64,000 bases of DNA from Rhizobium leguminosarum bv. trifolii WSM2297 (GCF_000271845.1 NZ_JH719392.1:486945-550944); one strand, 5' to 3'; shown: positions 1 through 9,174, counted from the stretch's first letter. Program-made: numbers and translations. Notes: a model not told the origin generated them from the sequence alone.

Positions 1-346
1 GCCACACTTCGTGCCAGTGCTCCAGCTCGCTTGCGGGTGTGTTGAACCGGATGCTCGACGACGTAAAGCCATGTCCGGAGCCCATAATTTTCAGAAAGCT
101 CACGTCTATAACGACCTGAGTGACAAGACGATAATCGCCTGGCGGGATATAGATCACTGCTCCAGGTTTTCCGCCATCATTTAGGTCGGAAACCTGTTGC
201 CTGCTTTTAATATCTGAAATGATGCTATTGATGACCGCTCCAATATCCTCATAAGGGTTCCCGACGGGATACTTCGTGGCGTCGTAGTAGTTTTCACGAA
301 CCATTGTTCGTTGCAGGCGATCGGTGGCGATAGATCCGCTAGTCAT
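1..346 (-). CDS. GH91 family enzyme (inulin fructotransferase / difructose dianhydride hydrolase type), 3' part outside window
   Basis: Only the first 115 codons are in the window. The start ATG (344-346) is preceded by GGAG at 357-360. The protein reads through a block with PGAVIYIPPGDY followed by a GSGHGF motif, which I recognise from beta-helix inulin fructotransferases (GH91). These form or hydrolyse difructose dianhydrides (DFA). No signal peptide is visible, so the enzyme should be cytoplasmic. That favours hydrolysis of an imported DFA over extracellular inulin cleavage. It is the last visible gene of the ABC transporter operon, 25 bases after the ATPase gene. The family call rests on recall of motifs and a partial sequence. 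Confidence 0.7.
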   Translation of the reverse strand, partial: MTSGSIATDRLQRTMVRENYYDATKYPVGNPYEDIGAVINSIISDIKSRQQVSDLNDGGKPGAVIYIPPGDYRLVTQVVIDVSFLKIMGSGHGFTSSSIRFNTPASELEHWHEVW

Positions 347-371
347 TGTTGGTATTCTCCTGGCAATGCCA

Positions 372-1511
372 TCACCAGATGCTGGTGCGGGTGTCCGGTT
401 CAAAGAAGTGAAGTTCTTCGGCATCGACAGCGATACGCGCGATGTCACCTGCGCGTACTGTGCTCTTCGGAGAAAAACGGGCTACAGCAGCTTTTTCGTC
501 GATGTCGGTGATGGCGTCAGGGTCGCCCGCATCCACCCAAGGTGCGTCGATATTCAGATGCACCATGGATTCAGAGCCCAGCGCCTCGACAAGAGTGACC
601 GCGGCCGAGATCTCAGCTGAAGAAGGCCGGATTGCGGCATCGTTCATGTGCTCTGGCCGAATACCGACAACCACCTGACGGTTAGACGTACCCTTCAGCG
701 AGGGGCGGCGCTCGAAAACCTGGTCGGGAATTCCGAAACTGTTGCTGCCTAGGGTCAGCGTCTGTCCATTGAGCACGGCCTCGTAGAGATTCATCGAGGG
801 CGATCCGATGAAGGCGGCGACAAAGACATTGTCAGGACGATTGTACAGGTTTTGCGGTGTGTCGACTTGCTGCAGCACGCCGCCTTTCATGACAGCGACA
901 CGGTCACCCATCGTCATCGCCTCGACCTGGTCGTGGGTCACGTAAATCGTAGTGACATTCAGTTTTCTTTGCAGGCTGGCGATCTCGGCGCGCATCTGCA
1001 CGCGCAGCTTGGCATCGAGGTTCGACAACGGTTCATCCATCAGGAAAGCCGCCGGTTTGCGGACGATTGCTCTTCCCATGGCGACACGCTGACGCTGACC
1101 TCCGGAGAGGAGCGCCGGTTTGCGGTCGAGCAGAGCCGTCAGTTCGAGGATGCGTGCGGCTTCGTCCACGCGGCTGGAAATCTCGGACTTCGGAAGGCCT
1201 GCCATCAGCAGAGGAAAGGCAATGTTCTCCCGCACCGTCTTGTGCGGATAGAGCGCGTAGGACTGGAAGACCATGGCGATGTCGCGATCCTTGGGATCGA
1301 TATCGTTGACAACCGTATTGCCGATCCTGACTTCGCCGCCAGAAATACTCTCCAGGCCGGCGATCATCCGAAGTGCCGTCGACTTCCCGCATCCCGACGG
1401 ACCGACAAAGACCATGAACTCACCGTCCTTGATGTCGAAGTTGAGATCATGAAGAGCGTGAAAGCTGTTACCGTAAACCTTGTTGATATTGCGCAGTTCT
1501 ATATCGGCCAT
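372..1511 (-). CDS. ABC transporter ATP-binding protein, UgpC/MalK type
   Basis: This 379-residue protein energises the sugar importer encoded upstream. It has Walker A GPSGCGKST near residue 38, the signature LSGGQRQRV near 135, Walker B FLMDEP near 157, and the C-terminal regulatory OB-fold region (about 240-379) typical of the MalK/UgpC class that serves oligosaccharide importers. The start has GAGGAG just upstream. It sits 10 bases after the second permease gene and 25 bases before the GH91 gene, so it should be part of the same transcript. Length is normal for the family. Confidence 0.93.
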   Translation of the reverse strand: MADIELRNINKVYGNSFHALHDLNFDIKDGEFMVFVGPSGCGKSTALRMIAGLESISGGEVRIGNTVVNDIDPKDRDIAMVFQSYALYPHKTVRENIAFPLLMAGLPKSEISSRVDEAARILELTALLDRKPALLSGGQRQRVAMGRAIVRKPAAFLMDEPLSNLDAKLRVQMRAEIASLQRKLNVTTIYVTHDQVEAMTMGDRVAVMKGGVLQQVDTPQNLYNRPDNVFVAAFIGSPSMNLYEAVLNGQTLTLGSNSFGIPDQVFERRPSLKGTSNRQVVVGIRPEHMNDAAIRPSSAEISAAVTLVEALGSESMVHLNIDAPWVDAGDPDAITDIDEKAAVARFSPKSTVRAGDIARIAVDAEELHFFEPDTRTSIW

Positions 1512-1521
1512 GTTTGTCTCC

Positions 1522-2358
1522 TCATCCCTTCACAGCGCCGAACGTCAGCCCGCCGACAATCTGTTTTTGAAGTGCGAGCGTTACGATGATGACGGGCAGT
1601 GAATAGAGCACGGCCGCCGCGGTCATCGCTCCCCAGGCAAGTCCATAGACCGAGTTGTATTCGGCAATGACGATCGGCGCCGTCTTGGTCGTTTCAGACG
1701 TCAGCAGCAGTGCGTAGAGGAACTCGTTCCAGCTGGTGATGAAGGTAAAGAGCGCGGTCACCGCGATCCCGCCCGTCATGATCGGAAGGATGATCTTGCG
1801 AAAGGCCTGGAACCGTGTGCATCCGTCCATGCGCGCGGCTTCTTCGAGTTCCTTCGGCACGCTCTCGAAAAAAGCCGACATGAGCAGCAGCGCCAGCGGC
1901 ACAGCAGCCGAGCTGTGAGCGAGAACCAGGCCAGGAATGGTGTCGAGCAGGCCCATGGACTTCAAAAGCTGGAACAGAGGCACACCGAGCGACACCGACG
2001 GCACCATGCGGGTGACCAAAGCAAAGAGCAGGAAAAGCGTCGTGGTTCGGCGGCGATACTGGGTGGCGACATAGGCGGCCGGCACGGCCACCACCAGCGA
2101 GAGCGCGGTCGTCAGCACCGCCACTGTGAGGGAATTGACGAAGGCCTTCGGCAAAGTAGACGATTGCAAAACCGCGCGAAAATTCTCGAACGATATGACG
2201 GCGGGAAAGAACCTCGGGGGGATCTGCTGGACATCGGCCGCCGGTTTGATGGAAGTCATTAACAGATAGATGTAGGGCAGCGCATAAGACAGCACGAGCA
2301 CGAGGGCTGCGGTGTTAATCAGGACTCCGCTAATATTGGGGCGGGACACGCTATGCAT
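1522..2358 (-). CDS. ABC sugar transporter permease, MalG type
   Basis: This inner-membrane permease of about 278 residues has six predicted hydrophobic helices. The EAA loop near residue 190 reads EEAARMDGCTRFQAF, which contacts the ATPase. I chose the ATG at 2356-2358 (MHSVSRPN) because GGAGG lies 9 bases upstream. A start 10 codons earlier is open but has no ribosome site. The chosen start overlaps the stop of the preceding permease gene by 8 bases, which suggests translational coupling. It pairs with the MalF-type partner encoded just upstream. Confidence 0.92.
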   Translation of the reverse strand: MHSVSRPNISGVLINTAALVLVLSYALPYIYLLMTSIKPAADVQQIPPRFFPAVISFENFRAVLQSSTLPKAFVNSLTVAVLTTALSLVVAVPAAYVATQYRRRTTTLFLLFALVTRMVPSVSLGVPLFQLLKSMGLLDTIPGLVLAHSSAAVPLALLLMSAFFESVPKELEEAARMDGCTRFQAFRKIILPIMTGGIAVTALFTFITSWNEFLYALLLTSETTKTAPIVIAEYNSVYGLAWGAMTAAAVLYSLPVIIVTLALQKQIVGGLTFGAVKG

Positions 2359-3232
2359 GGGCCGGCCTCCAAATCTTCCAATAGGCAATCGCGGCCAGAA
2401 CCATCATGACGAATAGGAACAAGGTGCCGGACGCCGATGCTTCACCGAGATCGCCGAAACGAACCATCCTCTGATAGATGTTCATCGAGAACACTTCCGA
2501 AGCGTGATTGGGGCCGCCTTGCGTCTGTATCCAGATGAGGTCGAAGGTCTTGGCTGCATCTACACCGCGCACGATGACGATGACGGCGATAACCGGACGC
2601 ATCAACGGCAAGGTGACGTGCCAAAACCGCTTGAATGCATTCGCACCATCTATCCGGGCTGCTTCGAGCAAGTCTTTCGGAATGTTCGTCAACCCGGCGT
2701 AAGACACGAGCGCGACAAACGAGGTCGTCAGCCAGATATCGGCGAAGGAAACAGAATAAATCACGATGTCCTCATCGGACAGCCAGGCGATCGCATCGGG
2801 GTCGCTGATAATACCCAGATGGACAAGCCCATAATTAAGAATGCCAATGTTGCCGACCAACAGAAAGCGCCACAGCAGGCCGGCGACTATCGGTGGCGCC
2901 ATCAGGGGCAGCGTGAACACAGTGCGATGCCAGCGCGATTGGCCAGGAAGTGCCGAAAACAGGAGAGCGGCGCAGAAGCCGAAGGTAAACTCGAAGAACA
3001 GCGCAAAGACAGAATACTGAATCGTTCTCAGTGCGCTTTCGGCGACGCGCTTAGAGGTGAGCGCGTCGATATAGTTCCTCAGCCCGACCCACTCGCGTAT
3101 GTGGGGGGTGATGGTGTCGACCTTGAAAAACGAATCGAACACCAACAGCCCAATCGGGTAGGCGACCAGCAGGCCCAGAATGGCAAGCGCCGGCGCAAGC
3201 ATGTAAAGCACAAATCGGTCTTCACCCGACAT
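2351..3232 (-). CDS. ABC sugar transporter permease, MalF type
   Basis: A 293-residue inner-membrane protein with six hydrophobic segments, beginning with a long helix (LYMLAPALAILGLLVAYPIG). An EAA loop (LLEAARIDGANAFKRF) sits near residue 190. It forms the translocation channel with the MalG-type permease. It lies 63 bases after the binding-protein gene and its end overlaps the start of the next permease gene. Class (CUT1, oligosaccharides) is inferred from the two-permease plus UgpC-type ATPase arrangement. Confidence 0.92.
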   Translation of the reverse strand: MSGEDRFVLYMLAPALAILGLLVAYPIGLLVFDSFFKVDTITPHIREWVGLRNYIDALTSKRVAESALRTIQYSVFALFFEFTFGFCAALLFSALPGQSRWHRTVFTLPLMAPPIVAGLLWRFLLVGNIGILNYGLVHLGIISDPDAIAWLSDEDIVIYSVSFADIWLTTSFVALVSYAGLTNIPKDLLEAARIDGANAFKRFWHVTLPLMRPVIAVIVIVRGVDAAKTFDLIWIQTQGGPNHASEVFSMNIYQRMVRFGDLGEASASGTLFLFVMMVLAAIAYWKIWRPAHA

Positions 3233-3295
3233 GGCTGTCTCCGAACTGATGAAATGCGGAGGATTTTCTCCTCCGCCGACGTTGAGGATAGCGGG

Positions 3296-4555
3296 TTAGT
3301 TTAGGATGTCCTCGATCGTTTCTTTGGCATCCGTCAGGATCTTGCCGACATCCGCCTTACAGGTCAGGGCCTGTTGCACGGCCGGAAGGACCGTTTCATC
3401 AACGATTTCCTGATATTTCTCGTTCATCGGCCGACCTTGGGTCGCAGGCGCACTGAGTGTCTCAAGCAGCGGCGTGAAGTGCTCGTAGCCGGGCTTGCCG
3501 GCGTAACTGCGATAGGCGGAATTCGTCGCGGCGAGGCCAAGCGGGGCTTCGATGCCCAACGCGTTGTTGGCGATTGCAAAAGCGATGAACTTCTTCGCTG
3601 CTTCCTTGTGCTGCGAGGTCGACGGGACGACATTATACCAGGGACCGGGAATGGCTGCGATTCCTGCATCGCCGTCGAGCATCGGAGCGACACCGACCTT
3701 GCCGCTGACCTTTGAATCCTCGGGCGTCATCTTGTAAGCGTGCGCCCAGAATTTCATCATCGCCGTCTTGCCCTGATAAAACAGGTTCTGCGCCTCACCC
3801 CAACCGATCTCGTTGACGTTTTCCGGGACGGAATGATCGGTGCAGTGCGGGGCAATGTAGAATTCCAGCGCCTTCTTGTGCGCCTCGTTGTCGATGATGA
3901 CCTTGCCGTCCTTGTCGAGGATCACGCCGGGCGAGCCCGCCTGCAGCACATGTGCCATCCACTCCTCCGAAAAGGTCCCGATGGTGTCGGTGCCCCAGAA
4001 GTCAATCTTGCCATCGCCATCAGTGTCGCGCGTGAAGAATTTAGCCATATCGCGCCATTGCTGCCAGGTCTTGGGCGGAGCAAGGGAATACCCATATTTC
4101 GCCCGGAAGGCGTCCTTTTCCTCGGGCTTATCGAACAGATCCTTTCGATAGAAGACAATCTCGGCGTTCGCCCATGCCGGCATCCCGATCAGTTTGTCTC
4201 CGACCTTGGCGTCGGCGAGCAAGGCAGGCGGCAGGTCGGAGCGAACAGCCTCGGTGAAAAGAGGAGAGAGGTCCTCGACATGTTTAGCGAACTTTGCATT
4301 CCAGACCACATCGATTGTCACGACGTCGAAAGCGGATGACTCTGAAGCAATCTCGGCCGAGAATTTGTCGAAAACGCCTTGATAAGGAACGACAGTAAAT
4401 TTCACCTCGATGCCGGTCTCAGCGGTGAACTTCTCAGCCACGGCCTTCTGGAGCATCTCGCCGCCGCCCTCCACCAAGACGTTGATCGTTTCGGCTCGGG
4501 CGGAGGCCGCCATGAACACAAGCGCAAGCGCGCTGGCACTAAGTAGATTCTTCAT
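3296..4555 (-). CDS. extracellular solute-binding protein, family 1
   Basis: First gene of the importer operon, encoding a periplasmic sugar receptor of 419 residues. The start chosen is the ATG at 4553-4555 (MKNLLSASALALVF), because GGGAGG lies directly upstream and the protein then begins with a normal signal peptide ending around ARA-E. Fifteen extra upstream codons are open but lack these features. The mature protein shows family-1 character such as GIEVKFTVVPYQGVFDKF and DVVTIDVVW. With the GH91 gene in the same operon, the ligand may be a difructose anhydride or a short fructan; this is inference. Confidence 0.92.
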   Translation of the reverse strand: MKNLLSASALALVFMAASARAETINVLVEGGGEMLQKAVAEKFTAETGIEVKFTVVPYQGVFDKFSAEIASESSAFDVVTIDVVWNAKFAKHVEDLSPLFTEAVRSDLPPALLADAKVGDKLIGMPAWANAEIVFYRKDLFDKPEEKDAFRAKYGYSLAPPKTWQQWRDMAKFFTRDTDGDGKIDFWGTDTIGTFSEEWMAHVLQAGSPGVILDKDGKVIIDNEAHKKALEFYIAPHCTDHSVPENVNEIGWGEAQNLFYQGKTAMMKFWAHAYKMTPEDSKVSGKVGVAPMLDGDAGIAAIPGPWYNVVPSTSQHKEAAKKFIAFAIANNALGIEAPLGLAATNSAYRSYAGKPGYEHFTPLLETLSAPATQGRPMNEKYQEIVDETVLPAVQQALTCKADVGKILTDAKETIEDILN

Positions 4556-4622
4556 CGTTTCCTCCCTGTTTAGGCCCGCCACCATCACAGCGGCCCGCAT
4601 TGCCTGAACAATAATCGCGCTA

Positions 4623-4680
4623 TGACGACGTTGTCAATCGCCATTGTCGACGTTGTCAGAGAAAAATGTCGACGTTGTCA
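4623..4680. promoter_or_regulatory. three phased operator-like repeats between the ABC operon and the LacI gene
   Basis: Three 14-bp near-palindromes, TGACGACGTTGTCA at 4623-4636 and TGTCGACGTTGTCA at 4645-4658 and 4667-4680, start exactly 22 bp apart, about two helical turns. Each is centred on a pyrimidine-purine dyad, as in LacI-family operators. They lie in the 169-base gap between the divergent binding-protein and LacI regulator genes. I infer that the regulator binds cooperatively here and controls both directions. Confidence 0.75.
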
Positions 4681-4724
4681 TGCGTCTGGGTTAGATATGA
4701 GGCCCGATAGGAGATTTCACCGGC

Positions 4725-5744
4725 ATGGTCAGCATTGTCAGCGTCGCAAAAGCGGCTGGGGTTTCGAATAAGACAGTTTCTCGGGTCATAAACGGTGAGC
4801 CCTATGTAACCGAAGAGACGCGGGAGCGGGTGGAAAAGGCCATCCGAGACCTCGGTTACATCCCCAATATGGCTGCGCGGCTGATACGTTCCAGCCGGTC
4901 GAACACCTTCGGAATCATTACGGACTATGTGTCTACCACGCCTTATTCGGTCGACATTGTGCGCGGGATTCAGGATTGGGCAAATGCGAATGGAAAAACC
5001 ATCCTGATGGCCAACACAGGCGGTTCTTCCGAGCGGGAGGCAGAGATTTGGAAAATATTCCAATCCCATCGCATTGATGGTGTTCTCTATGTGACGATGT
5101 ACCACCGCATTGTCCACCCCGAAGCGGGTGATGTCAGCATTCCCACCGTGATGATCAACTGCAGATCGCAAACGAACGAACTCCTGCCATCGATCGAGCC
5201 GGACGATTTTCAGGGAGCGCAGGATCTCACCCGCTATCTGATCGAACGGGGGCATCGCAAAATTGGATATATCAAGCTCAATCCCGTTCTGCTGGGCGCC
5301 GAACTTCGCCTGAAGGCTTTCCGTCAAACCACGGGGGAAGTCGGACTTGCAGAGGACGATCTCTCTATTCGTCTTGGCATGGAAGGCCCGGTTGGGGCCG
5401 AAGAGAACTATGTCTTTGCCGCGGCAACCGAAATGCTTCGACAAAAGAATCGTCCCACCGCAATTATGAGCGGGAACGATGAGATGGCGATTCAGGTCTA
5501 CATTGCGACATTGGCGCTGGGATTGCGAATTCCCGAGGATGTCAGCATCGTCGGTTTCGACGACTTTCGGACGGTTTCAACGGCATTGAAGCCCGAACTG
5601 ACGACAGCCGCTTTACCCTATTATGACCTCGGCTTTCAGGGAGCCGAATGGTTGAACAACGTGGTGGCCGGCGGCAATGTTCGACCGAGCACTCGCGTCA
5701 TCTCCTGTAAGCTGGTCGAGCGCACATCCGTACGTTCGGTGTGA
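4725..5744 (+). CDS. LacI-family transcriptional regulator of the ABC/GH91 operon
   Basis: A 339-residue repressor with an N-terminal LacI helix-turn-helix (VAKAAGVSNKTVSRVINGE, residues about 7-25), a hinge near residues 48-60 and a C-terminal periplasmic-binding-protein fold for the sugar effector. A GGAG motif sits about 11 bases before the ATG. It is transcribed away from the ABC importer operon across a gap holding three phased palindromes, so it is very likely the local repressor. The inducer is probably the imported fructan-derived sugar, by context only. Confidence 0.9.
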   Translation: MVSIVSVAKAAGVSNKTVSRVINGEPYVTEETRERVEKAIRDLGYIPNMAARLIRSSRSNTFGIITDYVSTTPYSVDIVRGIQDWANANGKTILMANTGGSSEREAEIWKIFQSHRIDGVLYVTMYHRIVHPEAGDVSIPTVMINCRSQTNELLPSIEPDDFQGAQDLTRYLIERGHRKIGYIKLNPVLLGAELRLKAFRQTTGEVGLAEDDLSIRLGMEGPVGAEENYVFAAATEMLRQKNRPTAIMSGNDEMAIQVYIATLALGLRIPEDVSIVGFDDFRTVSTALKPELTTAALPYYDLGFQGAEWLNNVVAGGNVRPSTRVISCKLVERTSVRSV

Positions 5745-5756
5745 CCCCGCTTGTCG

Positions 5757-6641
5757 TCAGCCAAACTGTTCCACCAGGAAATCGATCACCGTCCGCAACA
5801 TCGCTGTCGGCCGACGGTTCGGGGCATAGATGAGGGACATCGGGACAGGCTTGTAGGACCATTCCGGCAGCACCTGCTCGAGCCGTCCTTCTGTGATATC
5901 GGCGGCGAGCAGCAGTTCCGGCTGAAGCGCGATTCCGGCGCCGCTGAGCGCTGCCATGCGCAGTGCTGCCCCCTGGTTGGTCGAGAATTTTCCGGAAATC
6001 GACACATCGCGCATTTCGCCGCCAGGCCCGACCAGATGCCAGCGATCCTGCATGCGCCAATAGGAATGGCCGAGGCAGAGATGGTTCGTCAGCGCCTCCG
6101 GCGTGGCCGGCCGGCCATGGCGAGCAAGATAGTCCGGCGAGGCAGCGAGGATCCGCCGGTAGGGCGTGAGCGGGCGGGCGACCAGGCTGCTGTCCGATAG
6201 CGGACCGATGTGGATGCCGAGTTCGAACCCCTCGCCGACGAGATCATGGACATTGTTGTCGAGCGATAGCTCGATGCTGACGTCGGGATAGGCGTTCTGG
6301 TATTCGACCAGCGTCGGCACCAGGATTTGCGTCCCAAAGCTGACGGGGGCCACCAGCCGAAGCCGACCGCGCGGCGCCGATTGCAGCTCGCTTGCCGAAG
6401 CCTCGGCCAGCGCCACTTCCGAAAGCGCGCGCTTGCAGCGCTCGTAATAGAGCTGGCCAACCTCCGTCAGCTGATGGCGACGCGTGGTGCGGTGGATCAG
6501 CTTTGCCCCGAGCCGGGTCTCGATCGTCTTGATATGCTTGGCAACCATGGCAGGCGACACCTGCGCGATCTCTGCGGCGGCGGCGAAACTGCCATTGTCG
6601 ATGACCCTGACGAACATCGCCATGCCGGCCAGCTTGTCCAT
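5757..6641 (-). CDS. LysR-family transcriptional regulator
   Basis: A 294-residue protein. The N-terminal winged helix-turn-helix covers roughly residues 1-60 (FVRVIDNGSFAAAAEIAQVS, then KHIKTIETRLGAKLIHRTTR), followed by a LysR substrate-binding domain. It resembles the subgroup that regulates an adjacent divergent enzyme gene. Here the divergent neighbour is the 4-oxalocrotonate tautomerase homologue, with about 125 bases between the starts. It converges with the LacI gene, 12 bases between stops. The effector is unknown. Confidence 0.9.
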   Translation of the reverse strand: MDKLAGMAMFVRVIDNGSFAAAAEIAQVSPAMVAKHIKTIETRLGAKLIHRTTRRHQLTEVGQLYYERCKRALSEVALAEASASELQSAPRGRLRLVAPVSFGTQILVPTLVEYQNAYPDVSIELSLDNNVHDLVGEGFELGIHIGPLSDSSLVARPLTPYRRILAASPDYLARHGRPATPEALTNHLCLGHSYWRMQDRWHLVGPGGEMRDVSISGKFSTNQGAALRMAALSGAGIALQPELLLAADITEGRLEQVLPEWSYKPVPMSLIYAPNRRPTAMLRTVIDFLVEQFG

Positions 6642-6767
6642 GATTGCCTACCTGTTGGTTTCGAATGACGACACCAACAGCTTATTTATCAACCCCGGCA
6701 TTTACAACATAGTGGTCCTGCCCGCGCCAAGGCGACGGACATGAACAACATGACCAAGGAGAAAAAC

Positions 6768-6953
6768 GTGCCCATCCTTCACCTGCAGATGCATCCCGGC
6801 CGCACCGACGATCAGAAGCGCGCTTTCGTGCGCGAAGCCACCAAGGCCGCCGTCGAAACCCTGGCGTGCCCGCCGGAATCGCTGGAAATCCTGATCACCG
6901 AGATCGCCAAGGATTCCTGGGCGGTTGGCGGCAAGCTGAAATCCGAGGCCTGA
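6768..6953 (+). CDS. 4-oxalocrotonate tautomerase family protein
   Basis: A 61-residue enzyme of the 4-oxalocrotonate tautomerase superfamily (family members are about 62 residues). These use the amino-terminal proline as general base. The start is the GTG at 6768-6770, followed directly by a Pro codon (VPILHLQM). AAGGAG at 6756-6761 is correctly spaced for this GTG. A longer in-frame ATG start at 6741 would bury Pro-1 and inactivate the enzyme, so I reject it. It is divergent from the LysR gene, which probably controls it. The substrate is unknown. Confidence 0.85.
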   Translation: MPILHLQMHPGRTDDQKRAFVREATKAAVETLACPPESLEILITEIAKDSWAVGGKLKSEA

Positions 6954-7211
6954 GAGACGGCCCGCAGCGCTGAAGGAGCGAGTTGCCGGACGCCGCCACC
7001 ATGGTATTGGCCGCGGAGCCGGCACTCGGCTCCCGTGCTGGCCCAGGCAGGCGATGATTGATTTGGTGGCTGCCGCAACTCGACGTCCCAAGCCTTTCGG
7101 CAAGCGACTTCGCTGGATGCTTTTAGGCCAAGGCCGAGTTCGGCCCATTCCGGAATCCGGGAGGCCCTAACGCCGGTTGCCATTTCGAGCGGAGCAACAG
7201 CGCAGCTTTGG

Positions 7212-7889
7212 TCAGGCAATGACGCCGCTCGGGTTCTGTTTCATCATCTCCGCATAGGCATCTGCCATCCTCTCGGTCTCTTCGAGATACGGAATTGCGG
7301 TCGTGCGAGCGCGAACCAGATGATAAAGCTTGGCAATCGACGGAAACTGCCGGCAGACGGCTTCGCGGTCGAGGTATGCGACCCAAAAGCTCAGATAGAA
7401 ATCCGCAAGGGAAAATCGGGTTCCCAGGACGTAAGGACCTCTTTGCGCCAGTCTGGTGTTCATCACGCTCAATCGGCTGAGGACGATCGACTTTGCCAAA
7501 TCCTGAATTCCGGCGTTGTCTTCGCTTCTGAGGGAAAAGCGGTGTGGAAAATGGAAGCGCTTCATCTCCGATTGTATGTCCCCGGCGACATGGAATATCG
7601 CCGAGAGAAAGTGCCCCCTGTCCGGATCGGTCGGTGGAGGAGCCAGTTCCGTGAGCTGGTGCCGGTCAGCCAGGTACAACATCAGTGCGGCGACCTCATA
7701 GAGCGCGTCGCCTTCTGGGGTAATCAGCACCGGGACTAAACCGGCCGGGTCTATGGCGAGGAATTCCGCGGAACGGTGCTCGCCATTGAGAATGTCGATT
7801 TTTCTAAGTTCGTATTCGATCCTGCCTTCTTCGAGAACCCATTGAACGAGCGTTGCACGGGTGAAGTCACCACCATAAAGTTTGTACAT
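7212..7889 (-). CDS. glutathione S-transferase family protein
   Basis: A 225-residue cytosolic protein with an N-terminal thioredoxin-like GST domain (MYKLYGGDFTRATLVQWVLE at the start, then GLVPVLITPEGDALYEVAAL with the usual cis-Pro and E/V-A pair near residues 52-67). A helical C-terminal domain follows, containing FSLADFYLSFWV. I chose the ATG at 7887-7889 because GGAGAG lies 7 bases upstream; the open frame continues 54 codons further without a good site. It is divergent from the peroxiredoxin gene, hinting at a shared role in handling oxidants or electrophiles. Confidence 0.85.
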   Translation of the reverse strand: MYKLYGGDFTRATLVQWVLEEGRIEYELRKIDILNGEHRSAEFLAIDPAGLVPVLITPEGDALYEVAALMLYLADRHQLTELAPPPTDPDRGHFLSAIFHVAGDIQSEMKRFHFPHRFSLRSEDNAGIQDLAKSIVLSRLSVMNTRLAQRGPYVLGTRFSLADFYLSFWVAYLDREAVCRQFPSIAKLYHLVRARTTAIPYLEETERMADAYAEMMKQNPSGVIA

Positions 7890-8291
7890 CGGGCTCTCCG
7901 TCGTTCCCGACATATTTGCCAGTGGCGAGCGATCCCCGAGTGCCTGAGGGTCACCCAGAAGGTCGTGCCGGGACCAACTATAACGGTTTGCTGAGCCGAT
8001 TGTCTCCTTGGTCAATGGCCGTAGCTGGCGCATAACTTTCATAGCGCGCAAGGGTTGTTGGCATGCCCCTGTGTCGGCCTCTACGGCTCCTAAAATATCA
8101 GAGTTTACAGAAAACAGGCTTTTTCCATTCGCGATTCGCTGTTTATCGCTTGCCCATGAGCCAATGTGAGGCCATTCTAATATTGGATCCTGGCGGTGCG
8201 GTAAAACGAGAGGTCAGGCCTAGCAACGTCAATCTCGACCTCGAAGCACGCGGCGCCTTTCTCGACTGATCCCCGAGCGAGGAGGTTGTCC
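7890..8291. other. 402-base intergenic region between divergent GST and peroxiredoxin genes
   Basis: It holds the two ribosome binding sites and presumably both promoters. I see no convincing gene or RNA in it. The reading frame that extends the GST upstream looks like leader translation, not protein. Confidence 0.5.
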
Positions 8292-8933
8292 ATGTCCACG
8301 CGCTCTGTCGACCATCCGCTACAACCCGGCGACCGGGTTCCGAATGTTGTGTTTGATGCGATCTCACGCGAGGGGAAGATCGCCCTTGATGATTTTCGTG
8401 GCCGCAGCCCGTTGTTGATCGGTTTGTTTCGCGGCCTGCATTGTCCGTTCTGCCGCCGCCACGTCGCGGCGATGGCCTATCTCAACCCGATGCTGCGTGA
8501 GAAAGGCGTCCAATCCCTGGCGGTGGTCAACACCCCGGTCGAGCGCGCGCGGCTCTATTTCCGTTACCATCCGATAGCCGATCTTCTTGCTGCTTCCGAC
8601 CCGGTGCGGGCTTCGCACCAAGCCTTCGGCTTACCCGAGATCGGGATCGACGCGGCCATGGCGATACGGATCGATCTTCCGGGCGAGTTGCCCGAGCCCA
8701 TGAGCGTGATGGCGATGGACGAATTTCTCAACGAGAAGGAAGGATATCAAGTGACCGAAGCCGACCAGCAGATGATGACTGCCGACCATGGGCAGCTTGT
8801 CGGTCAGTTCCTCCTCGACCGGGAGGGCATCGTACGCTGGAGCTTCACGGAAGCTCTGGAGCCTGGGTTCCAAACATACAAGGCACCGAATTCGCAGGAA
8901 TTGATGTCGGCAGCTTCCGAAGTCGCGCATTAA
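8292..8933 (+). CDS. peroxiredoxin-like (AhpC/TSA family) protein
   Basis: A 213-residue thioredoxin-fold protein. The N-terminal part matches AhpC/TSA peroxiredoxins (PGDRVPNVVFDA, then RGLHCPFCRRHVAAM near residues 50-65), with a CxxC pair in place of the single peroxidatic Cys context. The C-terminal part (FLLDREGIVRWSF) is also typical. The ATG at 8292 has GAGGAGG 6 bases upstream; a TTG two codons earlier is less likely. It probably reduces peroxides or acts as a thiol oxidoreductase in the cytosol. Its divergent partner is a GST gene. Confidence 0.82.
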   Translation: MSTRSVDHPLQPGDRVPNVVFDAISREGKIALDDFRGRSPLLIGLFRGLHCPFCRRHVAAMAYLNPMLREKGVQSLAVVNTPVERARLYFRYHPIADLLAASDPVRASHQAFGLPEIGIDAAMAIRIDLPGELPEPMSVMAMDEFLNEKEGYQVTEADQQMMTADHGQLVGQFLLDREGIVRWSFTEALEPGFQTYKAPNSQELMSAASEVAH

Positions 8934-9010
8934 CAGCCAAAACTTGCTCGACGACCCACCGCCGGGTGGTGCCCAGTGGCCTGAAGCAGCGTTCGAGATG
9001 ACAATTCCGC
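8930..9010 (-). pseudogene. possible transposase remnant (IS5-like C-terminal motif)
   Basis: On the minus strand a short stretch reads RCFRPLGTTRRWVVEQVLA, which resembles the conserved RWVVERTFAW block of IS5-group transposases. Nothing upstream or downstream continues the similarity, and no terminal repeats are visible. If real it is a decayed fragment left by an old insertion, consistent with the broken HAD gene 200 bases away. This is weak evidence from one motif. Confidence 0.25.
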
Positions 9011-9174
9011 CGTGACGCCGCCGGCCTGCGGTCAGCCCGATTTCGCCGGGAGTTTGCCTTTTGGTGCGACTGAGCCATGGCGGCCCGAAGCGGACAAACC
9101 GCTTTGTGTTTCCATGGCGTCTTCACGGCAACGCTGTATACAGTCAGGCGAATGCCAATTGTCGAAGGCTATCA

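Noticed and set aside
6741..6767. Upstream ATG as start of the 4-oxalocrotonate tautomerase homologue
   Set aside because: It would place nine residues before the catalytic proline, and the AAGGAG site fits the GTG at 6768.
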